In this document: positions 54,040-64,000 of the stretch, one piece after another | Numbering within the stretch: the stretch's first letter is position 1 | Layout of the letters: every line of letters starts with the position of its first letter | NCBI RefSeq assembly: GCF_028372415.1 | Contig: NC_092879.1 | Coordinates: forward strand, 100,665,828-100,729,827 | DNA: 64,000 nt | Direction of reading: 5' to 3' | Source: Notamacropus eugenii | Lineage: Eukaryota; Chordata; Mammalia; Diprotodontia; Macropodidae | Translations under genes and position numbers: made by a program | The notes under the pieces: model-generated | Seen by the model: only the letters and a program-made list of their open reading frames with translations | The model's database searches: none | Told to the model about the DNA's origin: nothing

Positions 54040-55530
54040 CCCTAGGGAGGGGAGCATGAACAGGGTGGTGCCTAGCCCTACCCTGTTCTGATCTGTTCTC
54101 AGCCTAGTGAGTTCTGGAGCAAAGGCTTTGAGAGAAAGATAGTTGGTGCAGGTGTTAAGTCACCAGTCTCTCATGCTGGACTCACCAGTGAACAGGCTTT
54201 GGAACTGGTTTCATCACACATGCCTAGAGATGAGTAATGCTGGCAGCCCCATACCACAACAAAGCTGCAGAGTGGTGGGAAGCCTATGGCTGTGTGAATG
54301 TGTGGTAGAGACCAGCTTGCTAGTCTCGGCTCCACCATTAGCTCCCTATGGTGTGTTAGACAGCTGACTCAAGTGCTCCCTTGTCTATGAGAAGGAGTCC
54401 TGTCTAGCCTGCTCATACTTTGGCCCTATCCAATCTGTAAGCTGCTGCTGACTTTTTTTCCAGGAGTCATGGCACCCCAGATGCCCTGGTATTTCCATCC
54501 CCACAACTCAATTCCCCATCCCTCGGTCTTTCCTAATTTCTCCCGCCCTCGGAAGAGGGCCGAGGCTGCCACCCTTGGGCCTGGGCTGAGCTTTCTTGAC
54601 TATTCTCTTTTCCCAGTCAGCCTCTGCTCCATTCACCTTTATCCCATCCTGGCCATGGGGTCTGCCCATGTCCTCTGGAGCAGTGCTACAGTGGTGATGT
54701 GAACATGTAGTATGTCACCAAAGACTATCTTCCAACTAGTGCCCCCCACCTCCACCTCTAGGCTCATACCAAGGCTTTATCTGCTCAGTGGAAATGGCCT
54801 GGCACAGCTAAGAGCCTGGAAGGTTAACCTCCAAAGTCAGGTGCCACCCTCCCAGTCTTTATACTGGGTGAATGACAAAGGAGGAAATGAAAAGGTTTTA
54901 GATGAGGCTGAGCCCAGAGAGGAGCTTACTTTGCAGCTAGGGTAAGACCAAACCGAGAGAGTAACAGTGACGCACTACAGAGAGCTTGGATGTGCCTGAA
55001 GTCGCACTTTTGCACAGATCTCCTATGTCTACACTGCCTGCCTCTTGGACTCCTGCTGACTCTCTTCCAAACTCCCCCTCCCACCAGTTTGGGGAGGGCC
55101 TCTAAGAGGTCTTGTTTTCTAGCCTGAATAATTTTAGTTTTTGACTAATTCCCAAGGGAGTGACTCATCACTATAGGATGCTTTCCTTGTCCAAGGAACA
55201 CTCCACCTCCACATTCCTGGGGTTCTAGGCTCCCCTCCAAACCCAGCAGCCCAGATTTCATTCCTGAGTTAAGTGAATGGTGAAGGCTGGGCCTTTTGGT
55301 AATGTTGGTGAGTTGGAATTTGCCTTTGGAAGAAGGAAGACTGGTCCTTAGACCCTCAATATAATGTGTCAGGGTAGGAGAATGGCCCTGGGGAGAAGGG
55401 GAAAGGGGGACGAGATCACCTGGAATAGGATACACATCACTCTGCCCTACCCACATACTCACTTCTTTCTTCTTTCGCTTTGGGCCCTCTCCTTTCACTG
55501 TCCAAGCTGACGTTCCCAGAGCGTGTTAGT
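54040..55530. other. Unclassified stretch, longest repeat-poor intergenic block
   Basis: About 1.5 kb with no repeat I recognise. Open frames of 60-120 codons on both strands show no domain or splice context. Confidence 0.4.
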
Positions 55531-55531
55531 G

Positions 55532-55535
<4 letters not shown>

Positions 55536-55563
<28 letters not shown>
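55536..55563. repeat. (GT)n microsatellite
   Basis: Fourteen GT units. Confidence 0.9.
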
Positions 55564-55565
<2 letters not shown>

Positions 55566-55569
55566 TTCT

Positions 55570-55700
55570 TTACATGTGTGTTCTCATTGAGTTGTCACAA
55601 TTGCCATGTGAGGAAAATGAGATGTGGTGAATGGCAAATCAGTGGCAGAGTGCGGTTCGAACCAGCATCTTCCTGATTTTATGCCTACCTCTCTAAGCTA
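55570..55700 (-). repeat. MIR-type SINE fragment
   Basis: Reversed: 'tctcattgagttgtcacaat', 'gtgcggttcgaaccagcatc'. Confidence 0.45.
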
Positions 55701-56109
55701 GCCTTGCCTATGGCAATCACTTTGAAGAGACAAAGGATTTGAAGTGAGAGGTATTACTGTGCAACCCAGGAGGGTTTAGGGTTGGAGTTGAATTTGCATA
55801 TTGACCTTGGGGCCCTGTTTTTCTACTTGTATTTGCATATGTGCTTCCTACATTGGGAGGGCATGCATGAAGTCCGGAAGTACTTGATTGTGGTGACTGT
55901 CGGGGAACCAGGGAGCGGACATCCCTTGACTAGGCTCCTGAGGGCAGGGCATGCCCCAGAAGCCCGGGACAGGTGATGGCCTGCCATTCCAAGTCTGATG
56001 AATGGTCTTTTGGGCCTGTACAGACCAGAGGAAGTCATGCAAGTGACCGAACCTGGCCCACTCTGGTATGGGCCTGGGCCTCCCCTGCCCCAACCCCTAG
56101 CAGGCCTTT

Positions 56110-57220
56110 TATTCTTCTCGAATTGATTCTCAAACCTACTTGCCCTGGGGGCTGTTCCACACTTTCATCTCTCCTTAAAAGCCATCCCCTGCCCCGCAGC
56201 CATCACTCTCTCAGCTGAGGACCTCTTCTCAAGAGTTAACTCCCTCTCACCTCCCACTCCCTCTTCCTTTACTCTAGGCTGCTGTGATGGCCAACTTTGA
56301 GGGAGCTCTTCATGCTGTCCAAAGACACATGATGCCATCCCCTCCAATCTTCTTCAGCAGATTCTTCCCGTGAGCCTCCTCTCTCTGCGTCTATCTCTGT
56401 CATCTTTATTTCTCCCTATGTACGTGTTCCTTCTCCGATGCCTACAAATATGCCCAAGCCTCTCCCATTCTTTAAAAATAAATCCTCTTTAGGCTCTGCC
56501 ATCTCACTAGTTAGTCCTGGATGTCTCCTCCCAACTCCTAGAAAAACAAGCAACCTCTACCCCATCACCTTCACTCCCTGCTGTATTCCTCCTATCGCAT
56601 GGGAGAGAATTTTTGAAAAGGGAACGTATCTGAAACCTCTAAAGTTGTAAGCAGCATTCCACCCCAGTGGACCCCCACTTTTGCAAAGAATGGGGGGAGG
56701 TGCCTTCTCCTCTCTCTTCTTTGGGGCCAGAGTTCCTTTCCGATTGTTGGTCACACTCTGGATGTCCTCATCACTGAGGAGCCTAGCACTGACCCGGTTG
56801 GCATCAGCTTCTGTCTTTCTCCACTTCCCTATATTCTTCACCTCTGTTGTTTCTTCCTTTTCTGACATTCCTCTCCAGGAGACCCTCTTGCCTCTCCTCC
56901 CAGACTTGCTCTATCCGCCCTGGCAGCTCCTGCAACCCCTCCCTCTTATTGACTGCCTCCTCCCAGAAGCTTCAGGTGAAGGAGGATGTCCTGGCTATCT
57001 GTTTCTTCCTCTCCAGGCTGCACTCCTGACTCTTCTTCCCCACTTTCTTTCCAATGCCCCAGCCCATTTCCTCTACCCCTTTCTACATTCCTTCTGTGTT
57101 GGCTCCCCATTCAAATGGGAGCTCCTTGAGGTCAGGGATTCTCTTTCGTTCTCTTTGCATTTGGATCCCGGAGCTCAGCACAGTACTTGGCACACAGCAA
57201 ACCTTTAATAACCACTTTTT
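56110..57220 (+). repeat. L2-type LINE, possibly two rearranged pieces
   Basis: Part near 56430-56650 reads PKPLPFFKNKSSLGSAISLV, then YPITFTPCCIPPIAWERIFE, matching the 'YCPISLLP-VAKLLEK' start of the reverse transcriptase. 56700-57220 ends in a 3' terminus ('gggagctccttgaggtcagg ... cttggcacacagcaaacc'), so the middle of the element is missing between them. Confidence 0.55.
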
Positions 57221-57359
57221 TGGACTTGTCCACTATGTCTGTGCCACAGATTGGCTAACCAGTCCCTAATTGATAGACATCTTCTTTGCTCCCACAGAAA
57301 GCTCCAGTAGAAATATTTCAGGGTACAAGGAGCTCTGATTTTTGCCAGTCAAGTCTTAC

Positions 57360-57500
57360 ATGCCAGATCAGATGGCCTTTGCTCAGTCCTCATCCTTCTT
57401 GAGCTCCCTGCAGCCTTCTCCTGGAAACTCTCTTCTCTCTAGGCTTTTCTGACATTCTCTCAGTTCTCCTCTTCCTTGTCTGACCATTTCTTCTCCATCT
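57360..57500 (+). repeat. L2-type LINE fragment
   Basis: 'ctcagtcctcatccttcttg agctccctgcagcc' corresponds to the VLILLDLSAAFD region; next 'ctaggcttttctgacattct'. Confidence 0.5.
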
Positions 57501-57559
57501 TTTTTTCTCTGGAACATCATTTCTGTTTTTCCCCTTAACTGTATGTGTCCCTAAAGAGT

Positions 57560-58530
57560 GGTCCTGGCAGTTTTCAGATGAAGGAATTAAAACTATCTAT
57601 AGTCATATGAGAAAATGCTCTGTATCACTGTTGGTTAGAGAAATGCTCATTAAAACAACTCTGAGATACATATCACACCTATCAGGTTGGCTAATATGAA
57701 GAAAAAGGAAAATGAAAAATGTTGGAGAAGATGTGGGAAAATTGGAAGACTAATGCATTGTTGGTGGAGTTGTGAACCAACCCATTCTGGAGAGCAATTT
57801 AGAACTATACCCAAAAGGCTATAAAGCTGTGCATACCCTTTGATCCAGCAATACCACTACTAGGCCTGTATCCCAAAGAGATCATAATAAAGAGAAAAAG
57901 ACATACGTGTACAAAAATATTTATTTATGGTGGCAAAGAATTCAAAATTGAGGGGATGCTCATCAATTAGAAAATGGTTAGACAAGTTGTAGAATATGAA
58001 CCTAATGGAATACTATTGCTCTATAAGAAATGATGAGCAAGCAGATTTCAGAAAAACCTGGAAAGACTTACATGAACTGAAACTGAGTGAAGTTAGCAGA
58101 ACCAGGAGAACATTATACAAAGTAACAGTAACATTGTGAGATGACTGACTTTGATAGACTTAGCTCTTCTCAGCAGTGCAAGGATCTGAGACAGTTCTAA
58201 GGGACTCATGATGGAAAATGCTGTCCACATTCAGAGAAAGAACTACGGAGTCTGAGAGCAGATCAAAGCAGACTGTTTTCTCTCTCTCTTTTTTTTTTGT
58301 TTTTGTGTTTTTCTTTCTTGTGTTTTCCCCTTTTGTTCTGATTCTTCTTTCACAGCATGACTAATGTGGAAATATGTTTAGTATGATTGTACAGGTAGAG
58401 CCTATATCAGATTGCATGCCATCTTGGGGAGGGGGGATGAGAGAGAGGGAGGGAGAAAAAAAATTGAAACTCAAAATCTTATAGAAGTGAATGTTGAAAA
58501 ATAAATTAATTTTTAAAAATTAAAAAAAAA
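57560..58530 (+). mobile_element. L1 LINE, 3' end with poly(A), youngest-looking copy
   Basis: Reads clearly as L1 3' end: 'gaaatgctcattaaaacaac', 'accactactaggcctgtatc', 'gtgaagttagcagaaccagg', 'tggaaaatgctgtccacatt', then 3' UTR 'agaagtgaatgttgaaaaat aaattaa' and an A-rich tail to about 58530. 5' truncated. No perfect target duplication found. Confidence 0.8.
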
Positions 58531-58689
58531 AGGTTGGGTCCTGGGCCAGTTCTGAAAACAGAACTGGGGTAATACCTGTTTGACAAGTATACACTAGGAG
58601 ACGATTATGAAAGTTCCTTCTAATACCCGTAAGGCCTTGGGGCCCTGACCTTTGATACACCAAACAGGTAACTCTTCTGTCTCCAGACC

Positions 58690-59290
58690 AAGAATAAAAA
58701 GTTGGCATCTAGACCATGAAAATTCCATCTTCCCCATAGTCTTCTCTTCTCCCACCATCTTCCCAATCCTTCAGGTTCACAACCTAGGTATCATCTTGGC
58801 CGGCTTGCTGTCCCTCCCCCACCATATGCAATCTGAATTTTGCCTTTTCGATATCTCTCCAATGTGCCTCCTTATCCCTCTGATGATGGGATCATTCTGG
58901 TGCGGGCCCTTATCACCTCACACCTAGACTATCACTATAGCCTACAGGGGTAGGGGGCAACTGTTTATCCAGCCCTTACCTATCTTTGGATCTCTAGTCT
59001 TGTGTGTCCAACTGCCTATTGGACATCTCAAATGGGAAATCCTGCAGACGTGCAGGATCATAAACCCAAACTGTCTTTACCTTTTCTCCAAACTTTCCTA
59101 TCTTCCAGCTTTGCTCCACCATCTTCTCAGTTACCCAAGCTCACAAACTCAGTGTCAGCTTATACTCCTTACCATCATTCCCCCTGCCACCATATTGTAA
59201 AATGTTGTCTCTCCATCCTTCACCATATCTCCCATCCATGTCCCCCCTCCTCCTTTGACACTACTACCACCTGGTACAGGTACAGACCCT
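58690..59290 (+). repeat. L2-type LINE
   Basis: 'gttcacaacctaggtatcat', 'gatatctctccaatgtgcct', 'cttatcacctcacacctaga'; then a second, partly duplicated block from about 58985 ('ctgcctattggacatctcaa'). Confidence 0.6.
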
Positions 59291-59376
59291 CAGCACCCCT
59301 GTGCGCCTCTGCCTCTCACTTGATGTGTGACCTTGGACACCACTTTTCTGATTAATTTCTTTGTTTCTTTGCCTTT

Positions 59377-59391
59377 AAAATGAGGTGGTTG
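59377..59391. repeat. Target-site duplication, left copy
   Basis: AAAATGAGGTGGTTG, identical to 59569-59583. Confidence 0.85.
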
Positions 59392-59568
59392 ATAGAGGGA
59401 GGGGGATAGGAGAAGGGGGGTGATAGAAGGGAGAGCAGATTGGGGAAAGTGGTGGTTGGAGTCCATGCTGTCCTGGAGTGGGGGATGGGAGAGATAGGGA
59501 GAAAATTTGGAATTCAAAATCGAGTGGAAGTGAATGTTGGAAACTGAAAATAAATATATTAAAAAAAC
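59392..59568 (+). mobile_element. Very short L1 3' UTR insertion with perfect TSD
   Basis: The 177-bp insert ends in the same 3' text as the L1 at 57560 ('agtgaatgttggaaactgaa aataaat', A-rich tail) and is bounded by identical 15-bp duplications. Its host site is itself a SINE ('ttgatgtgtgaccttggaca', 'cctttaaaatgaggtgg'). Confidence 0.8.
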
Positions 59569-59583
59569 AAAATGAGGTGGTTG
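59569..59583. repeat. Target-site duplication, right copy
   Basis: AAAATGAGGTGGTTG; the interrupted SINE resumes after it. Confidence 0.85.
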
Positions 59584-59734
59584 TTATGATCAGATTAAAG
59601 AGTGTAAGTAATTGTTACGTTGACACCTCACAGCCCACAGGCCCAAACAGGCTGCTCAGCTTTCCCCCCAAACAGCCATTCCCTATCACCTGGAGGAAAC
59701 CTTGAGGTCACCTTTGTGTGAAGAAATGGAAAAC

Positions 59735-59880
59735 CCCCTTTATTAAACTCTTGCTCTATCAGGTAGATGCACCTACTAGATTTCAGGTACTGTGCTAAGT
59801 GCTTCGGACACAAAGAAAGGCAAAAACTCTGGTGCGGCCCTCAAGGAGCTCCCATACTACTGGGGGAAATGTCGTTCAGT
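59735..59880 (-). repeat. L2-type LINE 3' end
   Basis: 'caggtactgtgctaagtgct tcggacacaaagaaagg', 'ggccctcaaggagctcccat'. Confidence 0.6.
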
Positions 59881-59999
59881 CGTGCAGGTGATCTCAGAGA
59901 ACCTGCTTCTGACTCAGAAAGGAGGTTCACTACCTCTCACTAGTGCTTCCCTCCTCTTCCTCCTCCCCAGAGGAGTTGATGTGGTCATGGGATATAGTC

Positions 60000-61170
60000 C
60001 CAGATGAGAAAATACTGATGTAAGTAACAAGATACTAGCACTTGTCACCCAGCTCACCATCTGGAACTACCCCCTGAGCTGAGGGAGGGGGCCAAGAGGG
60101 GAATCTGCTTCCTCCTTTGTGTCGCTGACACCCAGTCCCAATGATCCCTCTTCAGTCAGAGTGGAGCAAAACAAATTATCCCGTTGGTTTCCTCTAGGAG
60201 TGGAGCCCTCTTTGGGTGTCAAGGCCCTTGGCTGACACACTGGCAGGAGTTCTGGAGATGGCCAGAGTTGTTTTTCTTCTTGTCACCTCACTCAGTACAT
60301 TGACTGTCCTTCCATTCGTCCCTCCTCATCCTCCTAGCTTTGCTTTGTTTGCGTTGCCTCATTCACACAAGCTGCTCCCAAGTTTTCCTATTTCTCCTTT
60401 CATATCGTGCACTGATCATCAATTGTCTTCACAGACGACCAGTTGTCCAGCTATTTTCCTCTTCCCTCTGGTTCTTTGGAGGCATATATGGGAGCTTTCC
60501 CTCAGGATTAGGGCTCAGGTTCCCTGGGTGTTTGACCTCACTGGGGGTCAGTGGTGGCATTGCTGGGCCCAAGATTATGGGCAAGATTAGTGGCTTTTTA
60601 GGTTTGATTGGTTCCCAGAAGGGTAGGACCAATTCTTAGCTCCACCAACATTTACAGGCCCAACTTGGGATTTCCGAAGTCATGATGCATGTCACCTGAA
60701 AGCCGAGAGGGGCTTTCTTCTCTAGCATAGTTCAGGAATAGCAAGTAGGAGAAGACAAAAGGGATGGTGGAGGTGAGCTGGAGAGAGGACCGGAGGAGGC
60801 AGAGATTCAAGGGGTGAGGCCAGCATGGAGCTGGGCTTCTTAATCATAGAATCAAGGGAAGGTGATGTCAGAGTTGGGGTAATGGCCCAAGAAGGTCCAA
60901 ATCAGGGAACTGAAGACTGGCGGGGGGGGGGAGGATAGAGAGGGCTGAAGCACAGGGAGAAATGGAAGGGAAGGAGGAATTCTGGAGTTCTGGCTTGTGA
61001 GAGCCAGGTCTTATGCCCTATCTAGATAGCCAGTGCTCCCTAGGGTCTCCTTTCCTGGTTGGCAGGTAAAGCTCCTCCTACTGCAGCTTCAAGCTGTCTT
61101 TCCTGGGTTCCTTCGTTACTCTTAACTTCAGTCAAACTCACCTTTTCCTTATTCCCCATACTACAGCAGG
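60000..61170. other. Unclassified stretch
   Basis: No repeat recognised. The plus frame 60216-60590 (124 codons) has no signs of coding beyond length. Confidence 0.4.
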
Positions 61171-61174
61171 TCTA

Positions 61175-61300
61175 GGCTCTAAGCCTATCTATGGCTCCCA
61201 TGCCTGGAATGCTGTCTTTCCTGAGCGCCTCCTTTTGGATCTCTGAGCTTCTTTCAAAGCTCATTTGGAGGGTGCTAATTCCTCCTTGAGTCCCAGCCTG
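61175..61300 (+). repeat. L2-type LINE fragment
   Basis: 'cccatgcctggaatgctgtc', 'ctttcaaagctcatttggag' match the plus-sense 3' half. Confidence 0.45.
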
Positions 61301-62600
61301 CTCACTTGAGCTGCTTGTCCTCCCCACATCAAACCCTACCCCCAGTGACCTTTGACACACTCACCCATGCCTGGGGCACTTTGAGTGTGGAAGATGTGAC
61401 TCCAGATTGGAGGAGAGAATGGGGATTGGGACATAATGCTGCAAAACTCCCATAGGCCTGGGGGTGGGGAGAGGATGTCCAGACTTTCTGTGGCAGACAT
61501 GTGGAGAGAGATTCCTCAGGCATGCTAGGGAGACTGGTCCCTCAAGAGAACTCCACTTTTCAGTCTTCCTTCCTAGAGACTATCTGAATGGACCTCCTTG
61601 GGGAAGACTGAGTCCTCTCGCCTGCTTTGAGCTGAGATCTCTCTCCCAACTAGAGAGCTTCTTCCTTCTTATGTATTTTTGTTAGTATATTCTAAATCTG
61701 CATAATTTATCTGATTTTTATTTGCCATTTACTTGGATAAATGGACTTACTAACTATTGGTTATTTGTGAAGGGTTTTTGTGTAATCACCATTTGCCAGG
61801 AAGGAGCTAAGCTAGCAAGTGGACCTTCCCCTTAAGTGACCAGAGAAAGTGGCATTGACTGACAATCTAAAATGTTGTACCCCTTGACCAGAGATATTTG
61901 TGGGGAGCAGATAATTCTAGGTTAAAATCCCTCTCCGAGATGGGAGAAAGGAGTGGCCAGTCTCTAGAAGGTCCACTCTGGGAGGCCTTCCTGCCTCTCC
62001 TCCTCCTCCCCAAGTATTGTGCTGCTCGTACAGGGATCTCTGTGCCTAGGGGTCGCCTCTCCTCTGAGGCAAACCAGGCCTCAGGGCTTATCTCTCCACC
62101 CGCCCATGATCCTTCTCTATATATTTAGATAATGCACATGAACATATACATCTTCCATGTGGGGCACCCCCTCCATACCTTATGCTTTGTATTTGCTTTA
62201 TATTTTCTATATGCTTTATAACTGGCTTTTCTTTGCTGATATGGGGACCTTCTCCTTAGTTGCCGCCTCTGTCTCTACTTCTTGCTGTCTGTGATGTTTC
62301 CCACAAGGATTGAGTTCTGCTGCAATCAGCATGGTCAATGGGGGGTGGGGTGGAGAGGAGAGAGAAATCTCCTCCCGATGTACTCTGGGAGAAGGCCAAG
62401 ATCACCCCTCTCTCAGGAACCAGTCCTTCCTCCATACACACAAGACTCTCTTCTACGCTCCCAGAGTTCACATTCCTTCAGTTTGGCTCGAGCTGGCAAG
62501 TCAGCTTTGTAAAGGTCATCAGGGCCAGACGAATGACGTATGGTAGCCCTCTTTTACTTCAATCAGTCTCCATCAGTTTAGTGTGATTCCACAGGGGGCT
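61301..62600. other. Unclassified stretch
   Basis: AT-rich patches at 61670-61750 and 62110-62230; no repeat or exon recognised. Confidence 0.35.
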
Positions 62601-62639
62601 GTGATTCCAGTGACACGCTTATCAATGAATGTACATCTA

Positions 62640-63300
62640 GTCGCTCTAGTCAACTAATATTCATATAAGAAGTAAATATATGAATACATATTATATTTAG
62701 GGATAATGAGATAAGATAGATTATTTCTTATAACAGGCCCCAAACTTTAAACTACAAGTCATCTGTTCATTTGCTTGTTATTATCAAGTTCACTTAGCTA
62801 AGCACCAGAATGCTGATTAGGAGACCTTGTGGCCTGTAGGGCCAAGGCCAATGTGGGTGAGAGGACTACAGGGCTCTGGATCTCCACCCCTTTTGGCTTA
62901 ATCACCATGACAAAGCCCAGTGTGGGTGGGATGTCCTAACTCGACGTGGAAAGTCCCTCATTCCCCCAACCTATTTTGGTACCTCTGGACCAACCTCTCT
63001 TGCCCAACTCGGGGAGTTACCCATCTTATGACCACTTAGTCATGGGAGATGACCCTTGCCTTGCCCATCCTATGACCACCCATGCTGATGCATCATTTCT
63101 GGCCTTCCTGGGGGGTCAAGAGCAAGACTTATCAACCAATGCGACTATTTTACTTTGCCCCTTCTTTGTCCCTGGAGGAAGAGGGCATCTCAGATCATGG
63201 GGAAGATCTGAGGTCCACTTCATTAGAGGGAGCCATGGACCCTTTAATAAAGTGCTATCACCTTGGAGCTCTGCCTTAGTTTATTTTATTGTAGATTGGA
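62640..63300 (+). other. Possible solo-LTR-like sequence
   Basis: A block with AATAAA (63245-63250) followed by a GT/T-rich stretch, preceded by about 600 bases of non-coding sequence unlike the SINE/LINE families around it. This is the general look of an old LTR, but I cannot set ends or find a duplication, so it is only a suggestion. Confidence 0.2.
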
Positions 63301-63439
63301 ATATGGCAGGCTGAACCAAGAGGCCTCAGAGGCCCAGAGAGCCCTAAGAAGTTAAGGAAGACAAAAGGAGGCCACCCGGCTCCAACCTGGAAACACTATG
63401 TGTCAAGCCTTCATCTGCTCTGGCTGAATGTCGTCGGTA

Positions 63440-63560
63440 CGTCCGCCATTAGACTGGGAGTTCCTTCAAAGTAGGGATCAGGTTTTTACCTTTTTTTATA
63501 TCCCCATTGATTGGCACAGTGCCTGGCACATAGTAGGGACTTAATAAGTGTTGCCTTACA
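63440..63560 (+). repeat. L2-type LINE 3' terminus
   Basis: 'attagactgggagttccttc', 'cacagtgcctggcacatagt agggacttaataagtg': a nearly intact consensus 3' end. Confidence 0.75.
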
Positions 63561-63561
63561 C

Positions 63562-63625
63562 TTACTAGCTGTGTGACCCTGAGCTTAACCCTGACTGCCT
63601 CTCCCCAAAAACCAAAAAAGAAATG
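63562..63625 (+). repeat. SINE fragment
   Basis: 'cttactagctgtgtgaccct gagcttaaccc' with an A-rich tail. Confidence 0.6.
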
Positions 63626-63649
63626 CCTGACTTACAGGTGGAGGTGAAA

Positions 63650-64000
63650 GAAGTTCAATTCAGTTCATAAAAAAACTCCACAAGCACCCACTGTGCATAT
63701 AGAGCAATACATTAGATCTGGCCCCGACTTTAGGAGAGTTACAATCTAGGAAGGGAGCAAAACATATATGTAAATAAAGCCAACAATTCAGTTCAATGAG
63801 CATTTCATTGGTGACTATTATCTGCTAGGCATTGTGCTAAGTACTGGAAATTTTTAAAAAATGGAAGAAAGAAAGGGAAAGAAAGAAAGAAAAGAAATAG
63901 TCCCTACCCTCAAGGACCTTACATTCTCCTGGTGTGTAGGACATGTACCCAAATACACAAGTACAGAGTAGAATCAAGACAAAGTCATTTAGGGGAGGAA
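63650..64000 (-). repeat. Two successive L2-type LINE 3' ends
   Basis: One begins near 63655 ('ttcagttcataaaaaaactc') and another near 63785 ('ttcagttcaatgagcatttc ... ggcattgtgctaagtactgg'); the second contains a GAAA-rich patch (63865-63898) and runs out of the window. Confidence 0.6.

Noticed and set aside
56681-57208. 175-codon plus-strand frame
   Set aside because: Lies in an L2-type LINE copy ending in its 3' terminus at about 57215.
1-64000. CRISPR arrays, operons, phage or bacterial systems
   Set aside because: Spliced genes, SINEs, LINEs and a CpG island show a mammalian nuclear sequence; no prokaryotic feature is present.

Overview
The window looks like marsupial nuclear DNA. The main sign is the repeat population: tRNA-headed SINEs beginning near GGCAGCTAGGTGGCTCAGTG (47529, and reversed at 15290), L1 3' ends of marsupial type, and many CR1/L2-clade LINE copies, plus long (TG)n and (TAG)n tracts. 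Introns are long, GC content is moderate, and a single CpG island sits on one housekeeping promoter. I cannot tell the species.

Two protein-coding genes are supported. (1) IGBP1 (alpha4, a regulatory partner of PP2A-type phosphatase catalytic subunits) lies on the minus strand, 21880-30716. Six coding exons join without a frame break into a 342-residue protein that ends exactly like human IGBP1. Its promoter is a TATA-less CpG island with ETS- and YY1-type sites, and its 242-bp first intron is largely a 30-bp minisatellite. (2) On the plus strand, 37823-41912, is a two-exon gene for a predicted 698-residue single-pass membrane protein with leucine-rich repeats. It belongs to the LRRC32 (GARP) / NRROS (LRRC33) family of latent-TGF-beta anchoring proteins but appears to be neither. 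It keeps both cysteines that in GARP form disulfides with pro-TGF-beta. Its position next to IGBP1 (X-linked in human), rather than at the LRRC32 or NRROS loci, supports a third paralog. This is the most interesting item in the window.

Layout. 1-21 kb: intergenic, dense in SINEs and in CR1/L2, L1 and RTE-type LINE relics, with one GC-rich broken coding relic of a coiled-coil protein (about 10.63-11.46 kb). 21.7-30.8 kb: IGBP1. 30.1-31.3 kb: CpG island. 31.3-37.7 kb: LINE and SINE debris, including an L1 insertion with a perfect 20-bp target duplication. 37.8-41.9 kb: the LRR gene. 42-64 kb: intergenic, mostly L2-type LINEs and L1 ends, a palindromic MITE-like element at 43.65-43.81 kb, a second insertion with a perfect target duplication at 59.4 kb, a (TAG)n array and several unclassified single-copy stretches.

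The two genes diverge from the IGBP1 promoter region but are about 7 kb apart and need not share regulation. Repeat names come from remembered consensus features, not a library search, so family and boundary calls are approximate.
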